Positions 43,782-56,196 of a DNA stretch of 64,000 nt are shown piece by piece; the first letter of the stretch is position 1; each line of letters starts with the position of its first letter. Under the pieces are notes generated by a model. It was not told the origin of the DNA, made no database searches, and worked only from the letters and a program-made list of their open reading frames with translations. A program made the translations under genes and the position numbers. The stretch comes from Cryptomeria japonica (lineage: Eukaryota > Streptophyta > Pinopsida > Cupressales > Cupressaceae): assembly GCF_030272615.1 (NCBI RefSeq), contig NC_081407.1, positions 436,266,230 to 436,330,229 on the forward strand, given 5' to 3'.

Positions 43782-45159
43782 TGACCAACTTTTTACCAAA
43801 TTTTCAGGGAAGCAAGATATTATGATTTTACTCTGAATTCTAGAAGAATATGGGAATTGGAGATGTCTAGATATGGGAAAAATAAGCTTTGAAGGTCGAA
43901 ATAGGACACACTTAGGATGTTTAAGAAGATGATTGATTGAAAGAATAAAACAAAAAGGGCACTATATGCAAGAAAATACACATAAATATGTAAAATCAAA
44001 CACATTCACAACAAGGTCATCAAAATCATAAATGAAATGAATAAATTGAACAATCAAACCATCCAAGCTCCTTTGACGAAGGCCTCACCGCTCCTTCTTT
44101 CTCCTCTAATTATGTTAGTATGTTGGCTCAATCCATTATGCAACTCATATGAAGCAAGGGAAAAAGCGTGATAAGCGAGAATACTGGAAGATTTAAAAGT
44201 ATATGGATTCAACATAATGATAATGTAAATGTAAACTGCTAAGATGTTAAAATGAGGAAACAAGAACCAATTTATAGACTTTGAGATCACATTGAACGGA
44301 CAAGATCAACTCAATCCAACGGTTGAGATTTCGTGCAAGAATGACTTAAAAGGGAAATTACCATTAGCAGTGAAGAGAAAAAGGCATTAAATCAAAAAGA
44401 AAATGGAAACTTCCATTTGTACTCGAAATATTTCATTTAAACAAGAATGAGGTGGAATTAATAATTTAAAATTATTATTCCACTCATTAATCAAATTAGC
44501 CAATTAATATAAAAAATATTAATTGTAGAAAAAAAAATAAAGAATAAATAAATATTCATTTATTTATTCAAAAGGGAGGATATGTTAGTAAGAAAGGGGA
44601 TTGATTAATTATTTAATTAATCAACCTAGGGGAAATGATTTGAACAATTTAAGATATCAACCTGATTGTTGAATTAGGTCCTAATAGTGATGATTGATTG
44701 GCTAATAATTGATAAAAATTAATGACGATTGACTGAGGTTGACAACAAAATAGGACAAAGATCGAAAAAGACTCAAGATTGATAATGATTTCGATAAGAG
44801 ACTGATAAGATCGATTGATAAAGTGCCATGAAAGGTAGATAGTGTGTCACAAAGGACTAATTGAAATTGATTGATAAAGAGGTTGATAATTAATGACATA
44901 TTAATTATCAACAAAGAGGGAATTGAGTCTAATTGTCAAGATGAGACCAATTCGAATGATTTGAAAATGATAAAATGCCAATCATAATGATTTAGGACCA
45001 AATACAAATGAACAAGACTGATTAGGGTTGGATTTAAAATGAACTGAAACTAGAGGAATACACAATGTCAACATATGATGAAAATCAAATGCGACATAGA
45101 AGACATGTTAAAAAATAGGTTAGCGACATAGGACTGATGACCAATTTTGAGTGTCTATA

Positions 45160-45173
45160 TTTTGCCCCTCTTT
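45160..45173 (-). promoter_or_regulatory. Polypurine tract
   Basis: Sense AAAGAGGGGCAAAA followed by TATAGACAC, an LTR-like start. Confidence 0.6.
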
Positions 45174-46803
45174 GAGACAATGCAATTTTTAATGTTCTTT
45201 CAAAGAATAATTAAAAAGATCATGTCCCCTCGAGAGATCACTTATGTATGAAAGAAATGAATGATCTCTCCAAAGAAGAGAAGAAATGTTAGAAAAATGT
45301 GTGGGAACATAAGGATAGTTAATTGATTAGAGGTAAAGAGTTGAATGATTAATAGATTAAATGTTAGTAAGTGGAAATTAGACAAAGAAAAAGGGTGAAG
45401 AAACCTTTCCTTCACAAGTGCACATTACTGAATGAGAGCCTTTATTTAATATTGCAAAATGGATGCAACACATCATGGCATTGAAGACCATAGCGATAAT
45501 CCAATCCCTTTGCATAAAATAGACACATTGTAGACAAGGAATGAGTAAAAAACTGCCTAAGACAATATGTGTGTCAAAGGTTGACGTATGTACGATGTTC
45601 ACAAGGCGAAAATACTTACCACAAACACCTAAGACATACGTGCCCCAAAAATTTATGAAACACTCCACAAACAGAAAATAAAACAAAAATGATCATGAGC
45701 CATCTCGACCACTCTAAATCACTCTATGACATCATCGAGTAGCATAGGAACATGATCAAAGATAAATCAAAGAAAGATAAGATTCACAAGTTCAAACAAG
45801 TCAAACAAACATCCTGATCTTCACAGCCAAAAGTGAGAATGTTGTGTTTAAAGGACAATCATGCTATCTAGTGTCAGGGAATGCAGTACCCTGTCTAAGA
45901 CATGACATAGTCTGGTTTCAAGCATACCACACCCTGTATAAGACCCATGATAATATTGTCAAAGGACCGATAATGTTGATGTTGGTTGATTGATAAGACA
46001 AGCCGACCAATTTGAATGCTTGGTTGGTTGAACAGTTCATCTGTTAATGTGCGATTTGTTAACCGCAATGTTTTATTGTGTTTTCCGTTTGATGTCCGCT
46101 CAAATGTCTATTTATGTACAAAGGGGATAGTTTATTGGTGAAATAAAACAAAAGCATTTGTTTTTGGATTTTTTATGTTTTCCAATTTTTAGGGTTTTCA
46201 AGATTTTTTTTTTTTTTGGTTCTTTTTCCAAGACATTTTACGATGTTTTTGTGTTATTTCAGGATGTTTTTCGAATGCTTTTTAATTATTTCAGGATATT
46301 TTTTGAATATTTTTATTTCAGGACATTTTTCAAAATTTTAATTGATTTTTTAGGACTTTATTTGATTTTTATGGATTTTTTTAGGACTATTAGATTTTTA
46401 GTGATTTTTTTCATGACTTTATAAGTTATGTACATGTCGTAGCCTCCAAGTTGTTCACTATGATAATTCCATCAATTGATCATGACAAGGGATTTGCCCC
46501 CAATTAAGGTCCAAAATGTGTACAATGATGTTGACCAATTGCGAGCCTGGAGGACACTGGGTCAAATAATAAATGGATAGGCGTGATAAAACTTTGTGCT
46601 ATGTATAGAGGGAATCATGATAGACAACAAAGCAATGACCTTGCTACACGTGGTGTCTATTTGTCAGGTTTTCACCATGATACTTTCCCAAAGCACTTAT
46701 TTGCTAGGTTTTCACTAGAGGGCGAATTCTTTTTTCTTTACTATTTTTGACATTTTTTTTTTGTCATTTTTTAGGATCATATTGAAGAACTACTAAAAGA
46801 AAC
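45174..46803 (-). other. 3' untranslated region of the minus-strand gypsy pol element
   Basis: About 1.6 kb between the integrase stop and the polypurine tract. No convincing frame. 46,158-46,430 is a T-rich imperfect repeat. Near 46,660-46,720 two ...AGGTTTTCAC words occur about 50 bases apart, like the repeated GTGAAAACC words seen downstream of plant gypsy pol genes. Confidence 0.5.
46158..46430 (+). repeat. T-rich imperfect tandem repeat
   Basis: Repeats of about 30-35 bases built on TTTCAGGACATTTTT / TTTTTTAGGACTTTATTTG, at least six, with a T14 run near 46,206. It gives a spurious Phe-rich frame on the plus strand. Confidence 0.7.
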
Positions 46804-48282
46804 CTATGTATAATACTTCTGGAGGTGCATGATGTTCAAAGGATCTGATAGTGGTTCTCCCTCCTGGGTTGCAAGCTGGTAAGCACCTAAACCATATGCT
46901 ACAATTACGATGAAAGCACCAACCCAATTAGGTTCAAATTTGCCTTTGATGATCTCAATAGATTGTGAATTCTTGGGATTGGCTTTCAAGACCAAGTCTC
47001 CCACTTCTAAGTGTCTCCCTTTGAATTTCTTGTTATAGGTGTGACGGAGACAGTTTTGATATGCTTGCAAATGTGTCAAAGTTGTCTGACGCCTTTCATC
47101 TAGCATCTCAAGCTAATGCAACCTAGAAACTCTGTATGCTTCATCATCTATCAGGTGTTGTAAGGAGACTCGCAGGGATGGAATCTCGACCTCCAAAGGT
47201 AAGATAGCTTCCACACCATACACCAAAGAGTAAGGTGTTGCGTTAGTAGGGGTGTAGATAGAAGTGTGATAGGCCCATAAAGCTAGATTTAACTGTACAT
47301 GCCAATCTTGACCAACATCATTGACAACCTTTTTGAGTTTCTTGATGATGGTTTTATTGGATGCCTCAGCTTGGCCTTTACTCTGTGGATAATATGGGGT
47401 TGAGAAGCGATGTTGAATGTGAAACTTCTCATATAATTCACATACATCTTTATTTTTAAATGGACGCCCATTGTCAGCAACTATTGCAAGAGGGATCCCA
47501 TATCAGCATATGATATAGTTCAGAATGAATTTAGAAATATGCATGCCAGTGATATAAGTCATGGGTATAGCTTCAATCCATTTTGTAAAGTATTATGTGG
47601 TCGTTATGATAAACTTATGTCCATTTGATGATGTCGGGTGGATATTTCTAATGAGATCAAGCCCCCATTGAGAAAAGGGCCATGGAGATATGAGAGGCTG
47701 AAGTTCTTGTGCTGATGCATGAATGTAATCTCCATGCATCTAGCATTTGTAATACTTCTAAGCAAAGTCATGGGCCTCTTTTTTCATTTTTGACCAATAA
47801 AATCCAGCTCAGACCAAATATTTAACCAAGCTAAGACCATTGAAATAGCCCCCACATATACCATCATGTACTTCATGTAAAGCCGTTTTTGCTTCATCGA
47901 AATCTAGACACATGAGGAGTGTTTGGTCAAAGGATTGGTGGTAGAGGGTATCAACAATGATGACATATTTGGAATCTTGTCTAATAAAGGCTTGGTGTTG
48001 GTTGGTAGAAAGGTTCGGAGGTATGGTTTGGGATTTTAGGTATTCATAGATTTCTTTGTACCACGGAGAGTTAGGACCAACGAGGACACACACCAGATCT
48101 GATGTCAGAATTTTAAAAGATGGGACCAACAACTGCTCTACCAAAAATTCACATTTGTCCATATTCTGAGGCATATCCAACATAGAGGCAATAGTCGCCA
48201 TAGCATCTGCTGATTTGTTCTGAAGACGGGGGACTTGATTAAATTGGATAACAGTGAATTTTGTCTTGAAATGTTCTACCAT
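46804..48282 (-). pseudogene. Tat-type gypsy integrase
   Basis: Minus-strand order: HEVHDGICGGYFNGLSLVKY (zinc-binding start; the second His is Tyr), CYKC, WGLDLIRNIHPTSSNGHKF (first D), VADNGRPFKNKDVCELYEKF (second D), YYPQSKGQAEASNKTIIKKL (E), LALWAYHTSIYTPTNATPYS and LVYGVEAILPLEVEIPSL. The C-terminal block (47,106-46,804) has LEVGDLVLKANPKNSQSIEI, GKFEPNWVGAFIVI and ends HLQKYYT. Several frames are needed. The word choice (GLDLIG-NI-PTSSNGH, VEAVLPLEVEIPSL) is that of Tat-lineage elements. Confidence 0.85.
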
Positions 48283-48612
48283 GTGCTTGTAAGAGAGAAG
48301 CTTTTCATCTTTTATTTCATAGTCATCATTTACTTGGCAGATGACTAACTGAGAATCTCCATAGACCTACAAATATGTAATATGCCACTGAATTTCTATT
48401 ATGAGTCCAGTAACCAAAGCCTCATATTCTGTGATATTATTGGTGCAATCAAAAGTTATTCTATAGGATTTTGGAATAGCATCACCTTGATGGGTTACAG
48501 ATAAAATACCTACCCCTGAGTCGAATCTGGAGTGGGATCCATCAAAATATAATTGCGATTCATTAGAATATGTGACAACAAAGACCGATTCATCTGGAAA
48601 ATCTATCAACAT
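48180..48612 (-). pseudogene. Additional RNase H after the RT-linked RNase H (Tat order)
   Basis: LYFDGSHSRFDSGVGIL, NNITEYEALVTGLIIEIQ, then in another frame YGDSQLVICQVND and QNKSADAMATIASMLD. All four acidic positions are present. It follows the RT-linked RNase H (48,900-49,145) and precedes integrase, the usual place of the second RNase H in Tat elements. Confidence 0.85.
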
Positions 48613-49475
48613 TGGATGATCATCTTGGATAGGTGCATCTACAAGCTGATCGGCTATAGCATGTCCTTTTATTGCTTTTCTTCAGTGTATTCAATATCGA
48701 ACTCGCTTAAAATCATGACCCATTTTGCTAGTCGATCTGTGAGAGCTGCTTTGCTAAGCAAATATTTCAATGAACCAATCTTGGCTACCAACAAGGTCTT
48801 ATGATTTAGCATATAATGTCAGAGCTTTTGAACTACAAATACAACTACCAAGCACGCCCACTCAATGGTAGAATAGTTTAATTCATAGCCCACTAATATC
48901 TAACTAATATAATAAATAGCCTGTTCTTTGCCTTGTTCGTCTTGTTTGGCCAAAAGAGATCCTAATGCTGTATCTGTTGTAGAGATATACAAAATAAAGG
49001 GCTTTCCATCTATGAGAGGCATTAAGATAGGTGGTGATAGAAGATAATTTTGTAAAGCTTGGAATGCCTGTTTACACTGAGCGGTCCATTTAAAAACTAC
49101 CCCTTTGTGTAGAAGATGTTGGAAGGGGTGACACTTGTCTACCAATTGATCTATGAATCACTAGATTGATTATAACTTGCCCTGAAGACTTCTTAGTTGA
49201 CAAAGATTTGTAGGAGGAGGCATATCCATAATTGATTTTACCTTTGCAGGATCCACTTCTATGCCTCTTTGAGAACCAATATATCCTAACAATTTTTCGG
49301 CTGTTACCCCAAAGACACACTTCTTCGGGTTGAGTATGAGCTTGTATTCCTCCATCCAGTCAAAGATTGGGCCTAAAATAGCCAGATGACAATCTCTAGT
49401 AATTGATTTGCACAACAAGTTATCCACATAGTCCTCCATTAGTGTATGCATTAAATCATGAAATATTGTTGTCAT
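48613..49475 (-). pseudogene. Tat-type RT C-terminal part and RT-linked RNase H
   Basis: EDYVDNLLCKSITRDCHL (the catalytic YVDD is YVDN), LNPKKCVFGVTAEKLLGYIG, GIEVDPAKVKSIMDMPPPTN, then MVDKCHPFQHLLHKGVVFKW, PFILYISTTDTALGSLLAKQ and EQAIYYIS. The first RNase H Asp is Tyr/Ile-Ser here. A frame change lies near 49,150 and the part 48,613-48,899 is shifted again (YISMVLNYSTIEWACLVV-like reading). Confidence 0.82.
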
Positions 49476-50240
49476 GGCTCATTGATAAGTTGCTCTTGCA
49501 TTTTTTGGGCCAAATGGCTTCACATTCCAACAGTAGGTTCCCCAAGCACATGTAAAGGCAGTTTTGTGTTGATCTTCGAGAGCTATTCAGATCTAATTGT
49601 ATGTAGAGAAACCATCCATTAGTGACAACATCTCATATCCAGCTGTCATGTCTACTATGATGTCAATATTTGGCAGAGGAAAGTTGTCTTTAGGGCATGC
49701 TTTGTTTAAGTCTCTAAAATCAATACAAATTATGATGCCTCGAGTTGCTTTTATGACTAGCACTAAGTTGGAGATCCACTCTGTGTAATCAATTGGTCTA
49801 ATAAATCCCACATACAAAAATTTATTGAGTTCATCTTTGAATAGTAGGGCCACTTGCGGATGCATTTTTCTCAATTTTTATTTGATGGGCGTGGCACCTG
49901 TTTTCAATGGTAAATGATGAAGGACTAGTTCTGGATCGAGGCTAGGCATGTCTGGGTAAGACCATGCAAAATTAATCTTCTTCTCAAGGAAAAAAGTTGA
50001 CAAAATCTATTCTTTCTTGTTCTGACAATGAAGCAGCAAAATGAATGACCTTTGGGTTGTCAAGTGTACATGTTGACAGGTGTTTTGACACACTCACCAA
50101 CAGTCAGGTAGTTTATGTGAACACTCACCACCTCTCTTGAAAAACAATAATTTTTGGGAAACTAACCACTCCAAGGTCTCTATAGTCAGGTCTCGATGGT
50201 GATGGGCAGCTTAGTGGCTGATGCGATTGTACCTGTCAAG
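49476..50240 (-). pseudogene. Tat-type RT N-terminal part and linker, cut at 50,245
   Basis: Near 49,960 the minus strand reads INFAWSYPDMPSLDPELVLH, then HPQVALLFKDELNKFLYVGF, WISNLVLVIKATRGIIICID and FRDLNKACPKDNFPLPNIDI, classical Tat RT. Upstream (50,000-50,240) a linker is readable in pieces (NPKVIHFAASLSEQERIDFV). The coding sequence ends abruptly at 50,245, where CAACCAACA marks the likely end of an inserted giant LTR. Confidence 0.82.
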
Positions 50241-50818
50241 GGGCTTGTTGGTTGAAACAAAACAAACAAAATCTTTTTTTTTGTATTTTCTGATTTTCAC
50301 CTTCTCAAAAATAAACAACAAAAGATAGATTAGGGGAACAAGGAAATAACAATGAAATTGATACAATAACAATTGAAAGATCCACATGGTTAGAATTTTG
50401 TAATCCAAATATTATCAATACCACTAAATCAACATTCAAATGACAAACTCCAAAAAATATATAAAGTCAGACGACTTTACACGCCAATGGAAATGAATAT
50501 CACCCAACCAGTAATCACCCTATCAATTTAATCTTCATATACCATTTACATTCACAATATGATTCATAAAATAATAAAGCATCCAAAAGATTTAGTTGCC
50601 GATTCAAATGATAGAAGTTACCAGATCATGAAGAACACAACCATATATAACAAACAAGTAGATCAGAAAATCCACAAGCCACTTTTTGTATTAAACTTCA
50701 AAGAGTATAAAAAAATCCTCTAAACTTATTAAAAATCTACATAAAATCTCTAATAGAATCTATAAAATAGACCTCAAATCATCAATTCACGGACCCTTAC
50801 AATGACCCAAATCTTATA

Positions 50819-50825
50819 ATTTATA
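50819..50825 (-). promoter_or_regulatory. TATA box of giant LTR C
   Basis: Sense ACTCTATAAATTATAAG, downstream of the long frame, the same relative place as in copies A and B. Confidence 0.45.
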
Positions 50826-50948
50826 GAGTTTTGCCGTACATCCTAGGAAAGAATTTTACCTAAATTAAGGATGACAAAAAGCAAGGAGTCACAGTTGACA
50901 TGCAAGTCTCTACTTTTGAACACCAGTTAAGTACTACTAAATTGGTAC

Positions 50949-53913
50949 TCAAGGTTCACTTCCAAAATAGTGCTCTGGAAGTAGGTATTTCGTAAAATGC
51001 ATAAATCTCACCCAAAAAGGAAGTATGAGAGGCAATTCCAGTTGACAACTCAGTTGGGGTGATAGTGCTCCAGCATACTTTTTACATCTACTTCTTTTGC
51101 TTTTAATTCTTCTTGTAGTTTTGGTAGCTCGTGAGGAGACATTCCATGGAATCAGTCGGTGGGTCAGCAACATACTGAATTCAGAACTTGGATACTCTAA
51201 GTATCTCTTTTGCATTTTCCAACCTGTTGACCATATCATCCACTATTAGCTCTGTACCCTGACATTGAAACACCACATGAAAGTACCTATTCATGATTTC
51301 CATAGTAAATTCCATGGTGTCCACAAAATGGTCTGCAATATATGAATCACATTTGCTGAGTATGGTTTCTTGATGTAGCACCCCTTCCTTCTTAAGGCTA
51401 TAACCATACTTTCCCAACAAGTTAACTTTGAGTTTATATTGATCAAGTGTCTTAAGAAGTGGAGGCTTCTCTTTAAGAACCTTATCATGGCACTGCCTCA
51501 CAATCTCTATTTTTAAATCTGTGATATCTATATAAGACTATAAATTATCAAAACTTTCCCCTCCTAACAAATCTTCCTTTGTAATGATTTCCTCTCCCAA
51601 TCTTTGAATTTTCTTGAGAGTAGACGCTGTAGCAACTAATGTAGTCATCTCTTCCCACTTGATCTTTTCACCCAAATTCACTATAGACACTTGATATCTG
51701 GGGGTAGCTTGAGAGGGTCCTTCAACATATTGCACTAGTGCTACTATATCGGTGACTACTTTTTTGGAGTCTATTCTTGAAAGATGATGAATAGTTTTTG
51801 GTTTCTTTGTTCTCCTCGGAGACTTTGTAATCGCATCTTGTAATGTAATACTAGGGAGGACAACCTTCTCTTTCTTTTTAAAATTGAAACTTAACCTTTG
51901 TGGGACAGTGTCATCATGCTCCTCTCCCTGTACTGCTACTTCCACAGTGACCATATGAGCCTCTAAATTTTGTTCTCCCTCTTCTTTCTATTGACCTTGA
52001 TCTTGCCGCTCCTCCTGTTCATGCTCTTGTTGATCCTTATGATCTTGAGGAGTTGGTGTTATTTACTGGAATTGAGCAACGTGTTGGGCAAGAGTAGTTT
52101 GAAGAGATAGGTTGAGGTATTGTTGTATTTCTTCTAACTTTTTAGAAACCTCTTCTTCAAATTGCCTTTGTGTTTCATCTTTATTCCCCTACTCATCTCC
52201 TCCTAATTGTTGGAGTAAAATCTCTTGGTCCTGAGGAGTGAGGACCATCCTTTCATCTTGTTCATCCTCTTCATCATCTAGTGCCCCTTCTCCTGTAACT
52301 TGTACATGAATCTCTATCAGTTGCACTCTTATGGTTGGATCTTTTGTAGCTCTAGTGGGTTCCTTCTGTGGTTCTTTTTGTCTCTTTTCCACTTTCATAT
52401 TCTTTGCTACAACTACAATAGGCTCATCATCTTCATCCAAATCTGTTTCAACATTATGGATGATGACTATTTCTTGTGGTGGTTTGGGAGTAGGTGTAGC
52501 TCATTGTGGAGAAGAAGCAGGTGGAGGCTACACTTTGACTTCCTTTGCTGGAGGTGGTGGTGTTTTAGTTGTCTTAGCTTGAGAAACACCTTCACCTGGA
52601 GCAAGACCAATTGTAGGAAGGATGGGATTGATAGAATCCCACAGGATAGCTTGTAACCCTATAGTAATCCCATGCTCCGCAATAGTTTTAAAAAATTAGG
52701 ACTCTTTCATCTTAGCATCCAATTATCTCTTGAGCTCCCGACTATCAATTGGCACTGATGCTTCTTCTGGATCAGTGGAAGTGTTCTTTCTTGAATCCGA
52801 CCTTATTCTCCTTACATATTCCTTGTGCACTTTGGTCTGAGGGTTATCAGTTTCTTTCCCATTCTTGTTCTCCTTAGAAGCACGAGGGCAAATTCTTAAA
52901 CTTAACCATTGCCTCATCCTTTCCAAAACTTTTGCTGTAACAATTTCAATATCCAACTCTTCTTGATTGGAGCATTTGATGGGAGTGACTGATCTTTGAT
53001 CAATTCTCTTTTCCTTGAATACTGGGTCAAGTAGTTCACCATCGTCTCTCAACTCCTTAAGGATATTTGTTTCAATCTCAATATTCCTGATTTGGGGCAA
53101 TGACAACCTATAATAACCCTTCTCTCTTACTTGAAAACTATCTTGGAGGTTGGCCCAAAAATCCTCCAATGCGGGCTTATGTCCTTCATATGATTTTGGC
53201 ATCATTTTCTTTAAATTTTCATAGGGATCATACCTTTCGTGAGCATAATCAAACTACTTTAAACTCAAATCTCATAGTTATTGCTTGGTTGCCCTTCCTA
53301 TTTGAATTTTTTGATATATCTAATGCTCGAGAGATATAGGCAAGGTGATTCTGGTCTTATGCTTGATTGCTAACAATATCTGTAGACTCGCCAACTACCT
53401 AACATACTCCAAAATAATTATTTTGTTGTTGCAATATTTGGGTAGGAGGAATGGGTTACTTGTGAACTCACTAACTCGAATGTAAGTAGATCTTTGGTTT
53501 TGCAAGAACCAACACCCCCACATTTTAATCAGTTGCATGGCTTCAACGGTTAGCCTAGACCCTATATCTTACATCTCCTATCAATTTTATTATTATAACA
53601 TAAACAAATGCATCATTTATCCTCTTAAAATGTAGTTTAGCTTGAGAGAGAGGTAATTGAGTATAATACTCCCATACCCTTTTCTGCACCGAGTCTTCTC
53701 CTAGCTTTCCCTCATTCGCTCGGGCGACCACATATACTACATAAGAAGTCATGAAGAACTTCTTTGTCTACTGGACTGTAATCATCTGATTGTGGATATT
53801 GTCAGAAATGATCCAAGGCCATTCAAAATAATATTTTCCAATCAAAATTATGGTCATCTAGTGAAACATCCATTTATGAAAGTGTCTATAATATGCCTTC
53901 CCAAAGGATCTTC
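50949..53913 (-). pseudogene. LTR-encoded long reading frame, diverged copy C, main part
   Basis: Blocks in order on the minus strand: 53,752-53,555 MTSYVVYVVARANEGKLGED (compare MSSYLIYCLACTHEW in A); 53,205-52,723 LEDFWANLQDSFQVREKGYY and RLSLPQIRNIEIET (compare LEDFWANCVDEYEVRKRAHL, RLTVQKIKDY in B); 52,440-52,189 acidic and Gln-rich; 51,954-51,538 LQDAITKSPRRTKKPKTIHH LSRID (compare VEDMVSKCLGKTPKAKKSKT MSKID); 51,501-51,181 charged helical. The order is the same as in A. The Gln/Glu-rich middle is longer here. No known domain. Frame breaks between blocks show decay. The first part of the frame is at 60,652-61,180, beyond copia element 2. Confidence 0.72.
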
Positions 53914-53918
53914 TTAGC

Positions 53919-54983
53919 TGTTAGGTCCCGGAGACAACTGAGAGGGGTGGGGGGGGTGAATCAGTTGTCTAATAAATTCAAACCAAAAACAACTTAACCA
54001 ACTTAATGCTTAATACCGGTAAATCAGTTCAATATGCCAATAGATAGTTTTAACAGTTAATTGCTATACCGGTAAGGATTAGTGCATGAAACATAAACAC
54101 AAAGTCATCCACAACACATAACACCAATATTTATACGTGGAAACCCTGTAAGGGGAAAAAACACGGTGGGAAACCTTACCCACAATCAGATGATACTACT
54201 GTAGATAGTAAGTGTACATAAATGGGGTCTGCACATGCAGCAAGGCCAACCACCTAGAGCTCACTGCTCAATCACAAAATGGGAGTCACACTGACTACAG
54301 TTGGATGGTTAAATCCAATAAGAATGTACTGCACAAAATAGCATCTTCATATGCTGGATTTAGTACTGGTGTAGTTCTGATTGTCTTCACAAAAACCCTC
54401 CTTCAATCTTCAAATGATGTTTGTGTGTATAGCTCTGCTTATTCTCACATATACCTTCACACAATCCTTTTTCGCATTCCACATCTGATCTTACAAATAA
54501 GATCTTACATTTATACCATAACCTAAGACCAATTTTAGTAGGCCGACTCTACAAGATATTACAATAAAAATATTTTACAAACAATACAATATCCGATGCA
54601 ATAACCGATTGAACATGTCGGCTTAATGCATTTACAACAATAATTAATCATCTCCATAGCGTGCCATGTTGATATGGAAAAGATAAACCTGCTGGTGTAA
54701 CCCTGGACCTATTTGCCGGTAACAACAAATATGCAAATATGAATATACCTATAAACCAAAATCTAGGACAAGATTTCCAAACGATGTCTTCGACATTATC
54801 AAGTGTTTTCCATATCATTCCAAGTGTAGGTGATCATTATATCTTGCCAGTGTACCAGATACCGGTGACTGTGCATGAGTCACTTGCTTGCCGGTGAATG
54901 TTGCTGATTCTCCAAAGTGCCAGAGTTGATAAGTGTTTAGTAGGTGTTGACATCAATGACAAAACCATACCAAAATACCAACA
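53919..54983 (-). mobile_element. 3' LTR of copia element 2
   Basis: 1065 bp. TATA box (sense TATAAAT) at 54,509-54,515. A G-run with one T (GGGGTGGGGGGG) precedes TGAATCAG; a GTAAGG/CCTTAC inverted repeat is at about 54,150-54,180. Confidence 0.95.
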
Positions 54984-54995
54984 ATCTCCCCCTTT
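54984..54995 (-). promoter_or_regulatory. Polypurine tract of copia element 2
   Basis: Sense AAAGGGGGAGAT next to the 3' LTR start TGTTGG, identical to element 1. Confidence 0.9.
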
Positions 54996-55371
54996 GGCAT
55001 TGATGGCAACACAAGATGGAAAAACCATCCAAGTGCCAAAACAGAAATGCCAAATACCAAAAACCAACAATCTCCAAAAAAAATCATAACCAGAAATCAA
55101 AATACAGATACAGAGAGTAATAATCTCTCCTAAACAACAATCTCTCCCCCTGGGAGCAACATGTGTTTTCCTTGTATTTTTCAAAGTTTTTCCATACCAA
55201 TCTCTCCCCCTTTGACATCAAATGACAAAGTTACAATAAAATCCAAGTTCATATACAAAATACCTATCAATTCAATATACCAACTATTCCCCCTTAGAAG
55301 TAGATTCCCATCAAAGACCAGAATAAAGATTTCTCTATTAATTCTGCCGGTTGATGACAATCATCAACTAT
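54996..55371 (-). other. 3' untranslated part of copia element 2
   Basis: No coding signal. Further purine-rich words (AGGGGGAGA in sense) lie near 55,143 and 55,204, as in element 1. Confidence 0.5.
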
Positions 55372-56178
55372 CTAAGTCTCTACCGGTGGTGGTATGACTC
55401 CAAGCTGATCTCTGAGATATTCAAAAGTCTCCTTAGGCAAAGGTTTAGTGAAAATATCTGCAATCTATTCTTTAGTATTCACATAAACCAGTTTTATCTC
55501 CTTTGCTTCAACATTTTCCCTTAGAAAATTTAGTTTGATAGAAACATGTTTGGTTTTAGAATGTAATACCGGATTCTTAGATATATCAATTGCTGCAGTG
55601 TTATCACAATAGATAGTAATAGGTTCCTTGCATTTTACCTTTATGTCTTTCAACATTTGCTTAAGCCATAGTACCCATGTACAGTTAGTTGTTGCTGCAA
55701 CATATTCTGATTCTGCTGTTGATAAAGATGTACAACTTTGTTTCTTACTCAACCAAGAGACTAATCTGTTTCCAAGAAAGAATTCTCCGCCGGTGGTGCT
55801 TTTTCTATCATCCACATCTTCTGCCCAATTTGCATCTGTGTATGCACATAATTCAAAGTTTTCATCTCTCGGGTACCATAATCCAAGATTTATAGTGCCT
55901 TGTAAGTACTGGAAAATCCTTTTTACTGCTGATTCATGATTTTCTCTAGGATTACTTTGAAATCTTGAAACAATACATACTGCATTCATAATATCAGGTC
56001 TGGTTTGTGTTAAATACAGTAAACCTTCTATCATAGATTTGTATCTAGTCGAATTAACAGGTGTAGATTCATCCCTTTGTGATAATTTGTCATTTGTTGT
56101 CATAGGTGTGCTTACCGGTTTAGAGTTCTCCATCCCAAATTTCTTTAGTAACTTTTTTAAGTATTTGGATTGACTCAA
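55372..56178 (-). pseudogene. Copia RNase H domain (element 2)
   Basis: Long open block KYLKKLLKKFGMENSKPVST, GLLYLTQTRPDIMNAVCIVS, LCAYTDANWAEDVDDRKSTT, LSTAESEYVAATTNCTWVLW and IYCDNTAAIDISKNPVLHSK. The acidic residues (D in YTDANW, E in AESEY, D in YCDN, D near the end) are present. A stop follows VYVNTKE at 55,465; the rest (IADIFTKPLPKETFEYLRDQ) continues in frame to the true stop at 55,372. Confidence 0.9.
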
Positions 56179-56196
56179 GAATATACCTTTATCAGT

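Larger units (their letters stand above)
43289..45159 (-). mobile_element. LTR (probably 3' LTR of the gypsy pol at 46.8-50.2 kb), left border unclear
   Basis: In sense it begins TATAGACACTCAAAATTGG at 45,159, right after a polypurine tract, and resembles the LTR starts at 28,893 and 3217. It is AT-rich, with ttaattaa words as in those LTRs, and has no frame. A perfect 24-base palindrome is at 43,758-43,781. The part 43,380-43,650 contains several aacctcttaatttt words. The sense end is not clear: it may reach TGCA at 43,288, or part of the stretch may be the leader of the left gag element. Confidence 0.5.

Noticed and set aside
46158-46424. Phe-rich membrane-like frame on the plus strand
   Set aside because: It is the translation of a T-rich imperfect tandem repeat in the 3' region of a minus-strand gypsy element; there is no independent coding signal.
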